Under the pieces are notes generated by a model that ran no database searches, was not told where the DNA came from, and saw nothing but the letters and a program-made list of their open reading frames with translations. A stretch of DNA of 64,000 bases from CAZBMJ01 sp964493205. GTDB lineage: Bacteria > Myxococcota > UBA727 > JABDBI01. How positions within the stretch are numbered: the stretch's first letter is position 1; every line of letters begins with the position of its first letter. The position numbers and the translations under genes were made by a program. This document shows positions 53,218 through 63,000 of the stretch, piece after piece. The stretch spans positions 23,111 to 87,110 of the forward strand of contig CAZBMJ010000004.1 in the NCBI GenBank assembly GCA_964493205.1, written 5' to 3'.

Positions 53218-53664
53218 ATGTCCTTAATGAATAATTCATCAAAATTTATATTTTCAAATAATAAAAATAAACTTAAGCCATCACAATTTTCCTTGGCCGT
53301 TTGTCTAAGTATTGTTTTTAGTTCTTCAGTGAGTTTTTTAGCTGGGTTTTTTCTATCTTCGTTCACTTTAAAAGAAAATTATAGTTCTGTTTATGAAAGC
53401 TTACTTGCAGAAATTGACGAATCCCGTTCATGCTTAAGCAGACAAAAATCTAACTTACAGCGTTTAACTCTGCTTCATGCCAAAGCTCTTAAAGGTCTTG
53501 ATAATACTCAGAATAATCAAACTAATAATCAAGCCATATTATCTGTTTTTAATTTTGATAAAAATAAAGCCTGTAATGAAATAAAAAATATGCTTACAAA
53601 AAATGTCCAAGATTTTGATATAACCAAGGACACTTTGCTATTTTTAAAAGAAAACTGTAATTAA
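53218..53664 (+). CDS. small membrane-anchored protein, unrecognised
   Basis: A 148-aa protein with a polar N-terminus, one membrane segment at about 24-50 (FSLAVCLSIVFSSSVSFLAG) and a helical, probably periplasmic C-terminal part with three cysteines. AAAGG precedes ATG 53218. It is convergent with the permease gene, overlapping by four bases. Function unknown. Confidence 0.6.
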   Translation: MSLMNNSSKFIFSNNKNKLKPSQFSLAVCLSIVFSSSVSFLAGFFLSSFTLKENYSSVYESLLAEIDESRSCLSRQKSNLQRLTLLHAKALKGLDNTQNNQTNNQAILSVFNFDKNKACNEIKNMLTKNVQDFDITKDTLLFLKENCN

Positions 53665-55076
53665 AACTCTTTAAGTGGCTTAGTTTTTATAATAACATCT
53701 TGACGAGCTTTGACTTGGATCTTGCTGTGTTTATAACCATACATAAAATAAACTATCATACCTAAAACCATCCAAATAGCAAATCTTACCCATGTTTCCA
53801 CGGGCAAACTAAACATTAAATATAAACAAAATATAATACCCAATGATGGTATTACAGGGTGAAACCCAAGTTTAAAAGGTCGTGGCATATGAGGCTTAGT
53901 ATAGCGCAGCACAATAACACCACTGCAAACCAAAACAAAAGCTGCAAGAGTCCCAATATTTACTAACTCAGCAATTTTATTAATTGGAGTAAGACCTGCC
54001 ACTAAAGCCATAAATATACCACTAATAATAATAATTCTTGTTGGAGTGTGGGTTTTAGTGTTGAGTTTTCCTAAGTTTTTTGGAATTAAGCCATCTCTAG
54101 AAATGGCTAAAAATATACGAGAAAGACCATAATACAATACCAACATAACCGTAGTAAGACCAGCAATAGCGCCTGCAGAAATAAGCCCTGCAGCCAGTGG
54201 GTGATTAAGCCATAATAATACTTCTGCCACAGGAGACTTTACATTTAAGCTTGCATAAGGAGCAATTAAGGTTAACAAAGCAGAAACAATAATATAAATA
54301 GCAGTACAAAGCACCAAGGACGTAATAATACCAATGGGCAAGTTTCGTTGAGGGTTTATGGTTTCTTCAGCAGCTGTAGAAACCGCATCAAAGCCAATAT
54401 AAGCAAAAAAAACTAGCGCGGCTCCAGTCATAACCCCTGACCAACCAAAAGGCATAAACACTTGCCAATTATCTAAATTAACATGAAAAACTGCCACAGA
54501 AATAAAAACTACTATGGCTGCAAGCTTAATAAAAACTATAGCAGTATTAAATTTTGAGCTTTCTTTAGCACCCACACACAGTAAACCCGCTAAAATCATA
54601 ATAATAAGAACAGCAGGCAAATCTATAATTCCCCCTTCAAAGGGGCTTTGTAATAGCATGGCAGGCAGTTTAATACCCACTGCAGTTAAGGCATTTTCCA
54701 CATACCCTGACCACCCAATAGCTACCGTTGAAATACCTAAACCATATTCCAATAAAAGATCCCAACCTATGATCCATGCAACAATTTCACCAAGACCAGC
54801 ATAGGCATACCCATAGGCACTACCACAACCACCAATACTGGCAGCAAGTTCAGCATAAGATAGCGCTACAAAAACACAGGCTAAGCCTGCAACAATATAA
54901 GAGGCAACTATGGCTGGGCCCGCATGGGTTGCAGCGACTATCCCTGTAAGAACAAAAATACCAGCACCAATAATGGCACCTACTCCCATAAAAGTTACGT
55001 CAGTAGCGTTTAGACAACGTTTTAATTGATTTTCAGACTCAATGCTTTCTAGCTCTTTTGTGCGAAATAAATTCAT
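53661..55076 (-). CDS. APC-superfamily amino-acid permease
   Basis: A 471-aa inner-membrane transporter with about 12 segments and the APC signature FMGVGAIIGAGIFVLTGIVA in the first helix, closest in style to cationic amino-acid transporters (YfnA/CAT type). It imports or exchanges amino acids, which fits an organism relying on external supplies. The specificity cannot be assigned. The gap upstream (55077-55130) shows no riboswitch. Confidence 0.9.
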   Translation of the reverse strand: MNLFRTKELESIESENQLKRCLNATDVTFMGVGAIIGAGIFVLTGIVAATHAGPAIVASYIVAGLACVFVALSYAELAASIGGCGSAYGYAYAGLGEIVAWIIGWDLLLEYGLGISTVAIGWSGYVENALTAVGIKLPAMLLQSPFEGGIIDLPAVLIIMILAGLLCVGAKESSKFNTAIVFIKLAAIVVFISVAVFHVNLDNWQVFMPFGWSGVMTGAALVFFAYIGFDAVSTAAEETINPQRNLPIGIITSLVLCTAIYIIVSALLTLIAPYASLNVKSPVAEVLLWLNHPLAAGLISAGAIAGLTTVMLVLYYGLSRIFLAISRDGLIPKNLGKLNTKTHTPTRIIIISGIFMALVAGLTPINKIAELVNIGTLAAFVLVCSGVIVLRYTKPHMPRPFKLGFHPVIPSLGIIFCLYLMFSLPVETWVRFAIWMVLGMIVYFMYGYKHSKIQVKARQDVIIKTKPLKEF

Positions 55077-55130
55077 AGATAAAAGACTCCCCAGCTTTAG
55101 GGTTGATATCTTTTATGGTATGACAAAACT

Positions 55131-56999
55131 TTAGTTTTTGGCGAATTTACTTATTTCTACAGCCAATAAACCTATGGCTGCGGGCGTAATACCAGCAATT
55201 CGTGAAGCTTGACCAAGGGTTTGTGGACGAAAATTTTTAAGCTTTTCATACACTTCATGGCTTAGGCCACTTATTTGTTTATTAAAAATACTTTCTGGTA
55301 ATAAAGCATCTTCTAATGATTTTTGTTTTTCTTGTGCTAATTTGGCTCGTTCAATATACCCATGATACTTGAGTTCAACACATGCTCTAAATAACACTCG
55401 CAAATCATAGCTTAATAAGGTTTCATCTGTAATCAGACCTAAAATATTTTGCTCGTTAATTTCTGGGCGCTTTAAAACTTGCATAAGGCTTTGTTTAGAA
55501 CTTAAAGCTTGAGAAGCATATTTTGCTAAATAATTATTATTTTGTGCACTGGGTAACACATAGGTAGTAGAAAGTTTTTCTATAGCTTTTGCTACACTTT
55601 CTTCAAATATTTTTATTTTTGCTAATTTATTTTTTTCTACTAAACCAATGCGTTCATTAACAGGCATAAGCCTTTCATAGGTATTATCATCCCGCAAGGT
55701 TAATCTGTGTTCAGCGCGAGAAGTAAACATGCGATAAGGCTCAGTGGTTCCTTGGGTTATTAAATCGTCAATAAGCACACCCATATAGGCTTCATGGCGC
55801 ATAAGCATTAATGGCCTCTGCTCTTTAATACTAAGAGCCGCATTAATACCAGCCATAAGCCCTTGAGAGGCTGCCTCTTCATAACCAGTGGTGCCATTGA
55901 TTTGCCCGGCCAAATAAAGCCCAGAAACTTTTTTAGTTTGCAAAGTGGCAAATAGTTCTGTGGGCTGTACAAAATCATATTCAACAGCGTAGCCCCATCT
56001 AGTCACTTCAACATTTTCTAGGCCTTTAATAGTGCGCAAAAATTCTATTTGTACACTAGGTGGCAGTGACGTTGATAAACCATTTGGGTAATATTCAAAG
56101 CTATCAAGGCCATGGGGTTCTAGAAATATTAAATGAGAAGTTTTTTCGCTAAATCTGCTCACTTTATCATCAATACTTGGGCAATAGCGAGGCCCAGAAG
56201 ATGCTATTTGACCGTTATATATGGGTGCTTTACCATCTTTAATGCTTTGCAAAATTACCTCATGGGTTTTTTGATTAGTATGGGTAATCCTGCAAGAAAC
56301 TTGTGGCAAAAGGGGCATATCATCAAAAATAGCAAATCTTGGTGCAGGCAAGCTTGGCAATTGCTCTTCTAGTATATCCATAGTAATGCTTCTGCCATCA
56401 AGGCGAGGGCATGTGCCTGTTTTAAGCCTACCAATAGTTAAACCTGCATCATAAAGGCTTTTTGATAAACCGTTTGTGGGTGACTCACCTGCTCTGCCAC
56501 CATCAGTGATATTAAACCCTAAATGCAGCTTGCCGCCTAAAAAAGTACCAGTAGTCACAATAACTTTTTTGGCTAAAATATCACCACTATGCTTAGTTTT
56601 TACGCCTAAAACTTGGCCCTTTTCTATGATCAAAGCAATAACGTCATCTTGTCGCACCAATAAATTGCTTTGGTTCATAACTACTTTATGCATATATTGG
56701 CTATAACGCTGCATATCACTTTGGCAACGCAAAGCCTGTACTGCAGGTCCACGAGAAGAGTTTAATATTTTAGCATGAATGCCACTAGCATCTGCTGCCT
56801 TAGACATTTCTCCGCCCAGCGCGTCGATTTCACGCACCAAATGCCCTTTGCCAATGCCACCAATGGCTGGATTACAACTCATGGCACCAATACGATCTAT
56901 CATACCAGTGATCATTAAGGTCTTTACGCCTAAACGAGCACTTGCCAAGGCTGCTTCAATACCTGAATGGCCGCCACCTATTACTATTATATCAATCAT
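55131..56999 (-). CDS. mnmG: tRNA uridine modification enzyme MnmG (GidA)
   Basis: A 622-aa FAD protein that, with MnmE, makes cmnm5U34 in tRNAs. It has IIVIGGGHSGIEAALASARL (FAD site), MSCNPAIGGIGKGHLVREID and the C-terminal LRVLFRACVELKYHGYIERA. The length is normal. It lies 12 bases after the beta-helix lipoprotein stop is reached in the other direction of reading, on the same strand. MnmE is not in the window. Confidence 0.96.
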   Translation of the reverse strand: MIDIIVIGGGHSGIEAALASARLGVKTLMITGMIDRIGAMSCNPAIGGIGKGHLVREIDALGGEMSKAADASGIHAKILNSSRGPAVQALRCQSDMQRYSQYMHKVVMNQSNLLVRQDDVIALIIEKGQVLGVKTKHSGDILAKKVIVTTGTFLGGKLHLGFNITDGGRAGESPTNGLSKSLYDAGLTIGRLKTGTCPRLDGRSITMDILEEQLPSLPAPRFAIFDDMPLLPQVSCRITHTNQKTHEVILQSIKDGKAPIYNGQIASSGPRYCPSIDDKVSRFSEKTSHLIFLEPHGLDSFEYYPNGLSTSLPPSVQIEFLRTIKGLENVEVTRWGYAVEYDFVQPTELFATLQTKKVSGLYLAGQINGTTGYEEAASQGLMAGINAALSIKEQRPLMLMRHEAYMGVLIDDLITQGTTEPYRMFTSRAEHRLTLRDDNTYERLMPVNERIGLVEKNKLAKIKIFEESVAKAIEKLSTTYVLPSAQNNNYLAKYASQALSSKQSLMQVLKRPEINEQNILGLITDETLLSYDLRVLFRACVELKYHGYIERAKLAQEKQKSLEDALLPESIFNKQISGLSHEVYEKLKNFRPQTLGQASRIAGITPAAIGLLAVEISKFAKN

Positions 57000-57011
57000 A
57001 TTTATTACTCA

Positions 57012-60000
57012 TTACCTAACTGATGGAACATTTTTGTTTTGAACATTTTGAATAACAATGCCTGTTTTGGTTTTATAATTACTTTTAGAATTATCATACA
57101 TATAACCGTTATGGCCCACAATACCATAATCAGGGTGGCTTATGGGATATTTTCGCACCCAATCATCCACCGTAGTATCAAAAAATACATTAATATCCTT
57201 AATGGCCCGTCCATCATCATAAATTATATTAGTAACATCATCATAACCATCTTTATAGCCAGTTATCTGTTCATTAGAAGCTCTATTCACGCCTTGAATC
57301 GTACCTTGTAAAACACTTACTGAAACAGCTTGGGGTTTATTATTCCCCATGGGCATATGATCAAGTGCTAGATTATTAATAGTACCAAAATAAACAAATC
57401 CCCCAACGCTGCCACTACTACCACCAGCCACATTATTTTGAGCTAAAAAGATATTTTTTGAATTATTAGCATATTTTGAGGTGTTATTATTAAACTCATT
57501 TAAATTGTCTAAATAATCAGCAATGGGTAACCAGTTTTTATTAGTATTAAAACTTGTTTTATCAAAATACTCTCTTCTATTCACTGTAAGATCAGTTTTA
57601 TCTCGCAAGCCATCAAATACAGCATTATTAACATTTTCAACATACATGGCGCCACCATAGGTAGTCGCTAGATTTTCATGAAATAAGGACTCTTTAACAC
57701 TTAAATTACCATCTATTCCATTAAAAAATAACGCTCCACCATAATTAGCAGAATTTCTAGTGAATAATGCATCATTAACACTGACATTACCCAAAATTTT
57801 ATTAGCATATAAAAAGCCTCCCTTGTTGGCTCTATTTAGGGATACCTGTAATATTTTGGGTTGTAGAAATTCTCCATTATCTTGGCGAAAGCCTATTAAT
57901 CGTTGCTGAATGCTTAAAAATAATTTGCTTAAACCTCCTGTTCTTTTACCATCAATCTCTAAATTATTGCTAATTTCATTAAAATAAAAAACTCCACCCA
58001 TATTGTTAGCTAAATTAAGTGTAATAAGGTTTGATTTATTAGGAAATTTTTGGATTAAAACATTGTTAGTTTTTTTTGAGTATAAAAATCCTCCCTTACG
58101 CGTTACTTGATGTTTACTAATATTTGCGTGCACACTTATTTTTTGAGCATTACTAATATTAAATGCTGCACCATTACAGTTATGTTCAACACCATTTGTT
58201 GAGCAGCTATTAGCGACAAAATTCCCAATTATTATTATTTCATTTATGGAGGTAGTTATTTTAGTTATGGCACCATCCCCATTGAGCGCCTTATTATTAT
58301 TAAAATCACCCCATAATTTAATATTATCGCCAACCTCAGTCTGATTAAAATGAATCACTCCTGACTCATTAGCCTGATTATTTTCATAAAGGCCTCCAAT
58401 CATAACTCCTCTAGCTGAAGCAAGTTTGGCCCCATTGCCTAGCGCTATGGCTCCACCATTATTGGCTTTATTGCCATCAAAAATTAGGGGGATATCTGTA
58501 CCTATTTCCTTAAATAAATAAGCAGTGTTATTCATTAGGCCACTATCAACATAAATGCCTCCACCTTGATTGCCGGCAGAATTATTTAGTATGTGATTGG
58601 CAATAATTATTGGAGTATAAGAAAAACCAATATTGTATTTTGCATCGGTAATAACATTATCATGCAATGTTTCAAATTTATCAAAACCATTATTAAAATA
58701 CATGGCTCCACCATTTTGTGTGGCTTTGTTATCACGAAATAAAGCATTTTTAAGCCTTATACTAAAAACCTTGTTTAAGGCATAAAACCCTGCACCATTA
58801 TTTGCTTTATTATTAATAAATTTTATACGTTCAAAATCAATTGCTTGCTTAACAGTATTATCAATATACATGCCACCACCACTTTGTGATGCTGTATTAT
58901 CGCGTAATTCATTAATTATATTAAAAGGTTTATCTATACTCATAATAACGCCATTATGAGCCAAATATTCACTTGTTCTAAGATCACCAACATAGGTCAT
59001 TATACTCAATAAATTAATATTTTTAATATATATTCCAGCGCCATTTTGAGCTTTATTATTATCTAATAAAAAATACCCAAAATTAATTTTTGAATTATCA
59101 CCATAAAAGGCACCCCCATTTTGCTGTGCTCTAGCATTGTTAACTTTTAGGCCATAAATATCCACATCAGTAGCATTAGATAAAAATAAACCACCACCAT
59201 GGCCATTTTGAGCTCTACAATTTTCTAAAATTAAATTATTAATAGCAATTTTAGCATTCTTAATAGAAAGACAGCCGCCATTATTATGACTTTGAGAGTC
59301 TTTGATGATAATTTGATTTAATAAAACTTTAGAGTTTGAACGTATGGAAATACCACCGCCATCTCTTTTATTATTAGCATTTTTAGTTAAACCATTTTGT
59401 ATGGTTAAATGAGAAAATACTATATCTTTAACGTCAGCAGCAACAGCTATAACTGTATTTTTCTTTTCGCCATCTAGAATAGTAGTACGCTTGGCAACTT
59501 CTGTATAAAAATTAGGATTTTTTTGTACGTTCACACAAGCATCACCATTTTTATAGCCACCAAAAAAATGGGTATCATTGTATAAATAGTTAACTAATCC
59601 ATACATACTTATAATTTCGTTATTACCAACGTTTTCTTTAGTGTGTGTGTAATGCCCTGCAGCCATAGCAATAATCGCCGGTTTATTTGTTTGGTTTTTA
59701 ATACGATTTTGTGTTACTTGCTCCATAGCAGCATTAATAGTTTTAAATGGAGTAAGCCAAGATTCACCATTTTGTTTGGCAGGGTTTATTTTATTATCCA
59801 CATAATAAACATCGTAATGGCCTGCTAAATCTTTAAATAATATACATTGTGTGTTGTCAAAACTAGCAACAGGCACACTGGTTGAATTTACTGAATATGG
59901 GCTTTTAAATACTACTGGTGTGGCGTTAGTATTTAATTTATCTTTTGTAGTGATTACAAAAATAGAAGGCTGAGCATCAGCTAGGTTTTGAGATAGTTTA

Positions 60001-60065
60001 TTAAAACTATCACATGATAATAAACTTAAGAGAAATACTATTTTTACACTATTTAAATATTTCAT
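57012..60065 (-). CDS. giant beta-helix (Pmp-like) lipoprotein
   Basis: A 1017-aa protein with an N-terminal lipoprotein-type signal (IVFLLSLLSC, Cys18). The bulk, about residues 170-930, is many repeats around N-x-A-x-x-GG-(A/G)-(I/F)-Y, e.g. NNGGCLSIKN, QNGGAFYGDN and NYGGALFFNG, as in right-handed beta-helix polymorphic outer-membrane (Pmp) proteins. No C-terminal autotransporter barrel is seen, so surface attachment would be by the lipid. It is probably an adhesin or surface coat. A paralogue is directly upstream, 30 bases away. Confidence 0.82.
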   Translation of the reverse strand: MKYLNSVKIVFLLSLLSCDSFNKLSQNLADAQPSIFVITTKDKLNTNATPVVFKSPYSVNSTSVPVASFDNTQCILFKDLAGHYDVYYVDNKINPAKQNGESWLTPFKTINAAMEQVTQNRIKNQTNKPAIIAMAAGHYTHTKENVGNNEIISMYGLVNYLYNDTHFFGGYKNGDACVNVQKNPNFYTEVAKRTTILDGEKKNTVIAVAADVKDIVFSHLTIQNGLTKNANNKRDGGGISIRSNSKVLLNQIIIKDSQSHNNGGCLSIKNAKIAINNLILENCRAQNGHGGGLFLSNATDVDIYGLKVNNARAQQNGGAFYGDNSKINFGYFLLDNNKAQNGAGIYIKNINLLSIMTYVGDLRTSEYLAHNGVIMSIDKPFNIINELRDNTASQSGGGMYIDNTVKQAIDFERIKFINNKANNGAGFYALNKVFSIRLKNALFRDNKATQNGGAMYFNNGFDKFETLHDNVITDAKYNIGFSYTPIIIANHILNNSAGNQGGGIYVDSGLMNNTAYLFKEIGTDIPLIFDGNKANNGGAIALGNGAKLASARGVMIGGLYENNQANESGVIHFNQTEVGDNIKLWGDFNNNKALNGDGAITKITTSINEIIIIGNFVANSCSTNGVEHNCNGAAFNISNAQKISVHANISKHQVTRKGGFLYSKKTNNVLIQKFPNKSNLITLNLANNMGGVFYFNEISNNLEIDGKRTGGLSKLFLSIQQRLIGFRQDNGEFLQPKILQVSLNRANKGGFLYANKILGNVSVNDALFTRNSANYGGALFFNGIDGNLSVKESLFHENLATTYGGAMYVENVNNAVFDGLRDKTDLTVNRREYFDKTSFNTNKNWLPIADYLDNLNEFNNNTSKYANNSKNIFLAQNNVAGGSSGSVGGFVYFGTINNLALDHMPMGNNKPQAVSVSVLQGTIQGVNRASNEQITGYKDGYDDVTNIIYDDGRAIKDINVFFDTTVDDWVRKYPISHPDYGIVGHNGYMYDNSKSNYKTKTGIVIQNVQNKNVPSVR

Positions 60066-60095
60066 AATAATTCCAAATTTGTTATAAAGACCTTC

Positions 60096-63000
60096 TTAAT
60101 TTTTCCTAGCAGGAACACCAGCTCCACCATTCACCACTATACCTGCTGCAGCAGGATCAGCAGTAGGATCAGTATTTAATATAATATTTGTAGGATCATC
60201 ATACGTTACAATTCCAGTTAAATTATTAATATAAAACGCTCCACCATTGGCAGCTTTATTATTAGCCAATGGCATATTAGTAAGAGTAAAATTACCTAGA
60301 ACGTTACCAAAATACCCTACGCCGCCTTGATTAGTTGCCTGGTTATTTTCAAATAAAAACATCCCGCGAGCATTTGGATATTTAGAAAATGCATTATCAA
60401 AGAATTTTTTATTATATAAATTTTTCCCAACAGGATAGGCAATTTTATCGAAAGGAATTTGCCCTTCTGCAGTACCTATAACATAAGTATCGGGATCACC
60501 TAATGCAGGTGAAGGTGCAATAGCAAAATATGGTCGTTTACTATATAGAACGTCAGGCGCTAGATTAGCCTTATGCGTACCATCAAAACTAACGTCACCA
60601 AGCACTCTATTTTTTACGTAAAACACTCCACCATTAACTGCAGCGTTGCCATAAAATAAGCATTCTTCTACCTTAAGCTCGTTCACATTATTATTAAAAT
60701 AAAAAGCTCCACCATCATTAGTGGCCTTATTTTCATATAAAACTTGATTTTTTATAGAAATATTTCCCGCAGATTTTTCCACATACAAAATACCACCATT
60801 CTGAGCGGTGTTAGCCTTCCAAGCGCCGTTTTTAGCACCAGAAAAAGGTATTTTTTTATCATTGATAAAATAAGGCTTTTTGGATAATAAGTACCTTCTT
60901 TGAATCTGCTCTTCTGCATTAATAAAGCGCAGATCATTTTCATAAGCATCTTTTATAATTTGTAGATCTACTGTGAGAGTATTTTTTTCTGCCACATCGG
61001 TAATACCTACCTCGAATAAAAATTTTGCAATACTCATCTTATTTGTTAAAAAATCACTAATAAAATTATCTGATCCTTTTAACTTAGTAGAAATTTTTTC
61101 AGCATATATACCCAAAGTAGCTTTTTTATCATCTTTTATTTTGTTTTTAAGTTTCTTCTCTTCACTATCGTATGATCTGAAAAAAGAAGAGTCATTATTC
61201 TTATCAAGCCTTATATTAACTCTTTTCAAGACTTCTTGAAAAATACCGCTTAAAAAATACTGATAGTCCATACTCACTGACCCTAATTGGTCTCCTACAT
61301 AAATTACACCACCATTTTCTGATGCCTTATTTTCAGAAATATTGACAAAAAAATCAATATTCAAGTTCATAAGATAATCAGCCACATAAATAACCCCACC
61401 ATTTTTAGCTTCATTTTTATCAAGCTTATTGGCCAAATTAAAATTTTTAATATTATTTGCCTTAATAAAACCGCCATTAGCTGAAGTTTTATAATTTTCT
61501 ACTCTCTTATTAATAGTTAATGTTAAAACATCTTGAAGGTTAAACCCTCCACCATCAATAGTTTTTTTCGTAGCAGAAGCACTAAATTTGCCACTTAGAG
61601 TTAAGCTATTAATATTTTGTGCAATGGTACTAATTTCGCTGTGGTTATTAATGTTTGGATTATTATTTGTATAACTTCCTCTAAAAATTAAGTAAGCATT
61701 TTCAGCATCAAAAAAGTCAACAACACCACTACCATTTGCGGCTTTATTGTTTGTATATCTACCCTTAAAAGTTAAAAATTTATTTCTTGCGTCAAATATG
61801 TAAACACTACCGCCTTGGTCAGTAGCAGCATTTTCATTATAAGTACCAGAGATTGTCACATTATTAGCAAGAGAATTAATCCCTAAAGCTGAGCCACTTA
61901 CAGCCTTATTTTTTGTAAATAGAGCACTAGATTTATTTCTTTTTAATGTCTTGTTATCCATCTCTGATATATTAACGTTATTATTTTCGCCTAATAAGGC
62001 TATAGCTCCACCAAGTTTAGCTTCATTTTCAATATAACTACCAGTTATATCAGTAGGATTATTAACGCTATTTGCAAAACAAACAGCTCCACCATAATTA
62101 GCTGCAATATTTTTTTCAAACTCTAAATAACGATGGTTAATATAAAAGCTATTAAAATCTACCTCTCCCGCTTTCACATATATAGCTCCACCATCATTAC
62201 CAGCTTGATTAGATAAAAATTGATTATGAACTTTAGTACCTTCTATTGCTGGCCGATCCAAACTATTTGCATAACTATTTATTGTCCTAGGAACACCTAT
62301 GTCTTCACCATCAACACTATCATCAAGCTCATTATTAAAAGCAGTCCAGCCATTAGCAAAATAAATAGCTCCACCGTCATTAGCGGCTTGATTGCTATCA
62401 AATTTAGTGTTTTTTACAGTTAGGCTAGGTGCAGCACTAAAAAATAATGCTCCCCCATTTTTGGCCTGATTATTAGTAAATAAGGTTTTATAAAATTGAT
62501 AATTTTTCACATTATTATTGCTAGCTAAACAACCACCGCCTTGGGTAGCCTTATTATTGCTACAAGTAAGACTTTTTATATCTAGAGGATTTGCTTGATT
62601 CACAATCATGACAGGTGGTGTAGCGTTATTTAGTTTACCTGTGGCAATATTACTTCCTAAATACATGCAAGCGCCATCTGCAGCTGCTTGATTACCTGTA
62701 CAAGTAAGGCTTACTAGCTGATCCAAACGAGTGTTTTCAATATATAGTCCACCACCATTTCCAGAAGCATTATTGGTAATTATAGGCGCTTTGGCTTCAT
62801 CAAAAACTAAATTAGAATAGTTGGTATCACCAAAAGAAAGTTCTGTTGGATCAATGGGCACAAAATGGTCAAGAAGATCACCAGAATATAAACAGCCACC
62901 TTTACTTGTTGCAACATCAGACCTGTTTTTGTCACAAGTAAGAGCGCTAAAACTAACTTTAGTGTTATTTTTTAAATAGATACCCATACCCAAAGTTTCT

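Noticed and set aside
55077..55130. Riboswitch upstream of the amino-acid permease
   Set aside because: The gap is only 54 bases and no known aptamer motif is visible.
57012..57320. C-terminal autotransporter beta-barrel on the Pmp-like protein
   Set aside because: The last 100 residues lack the alternating pattern and terminal aromatic residue of such barrels.
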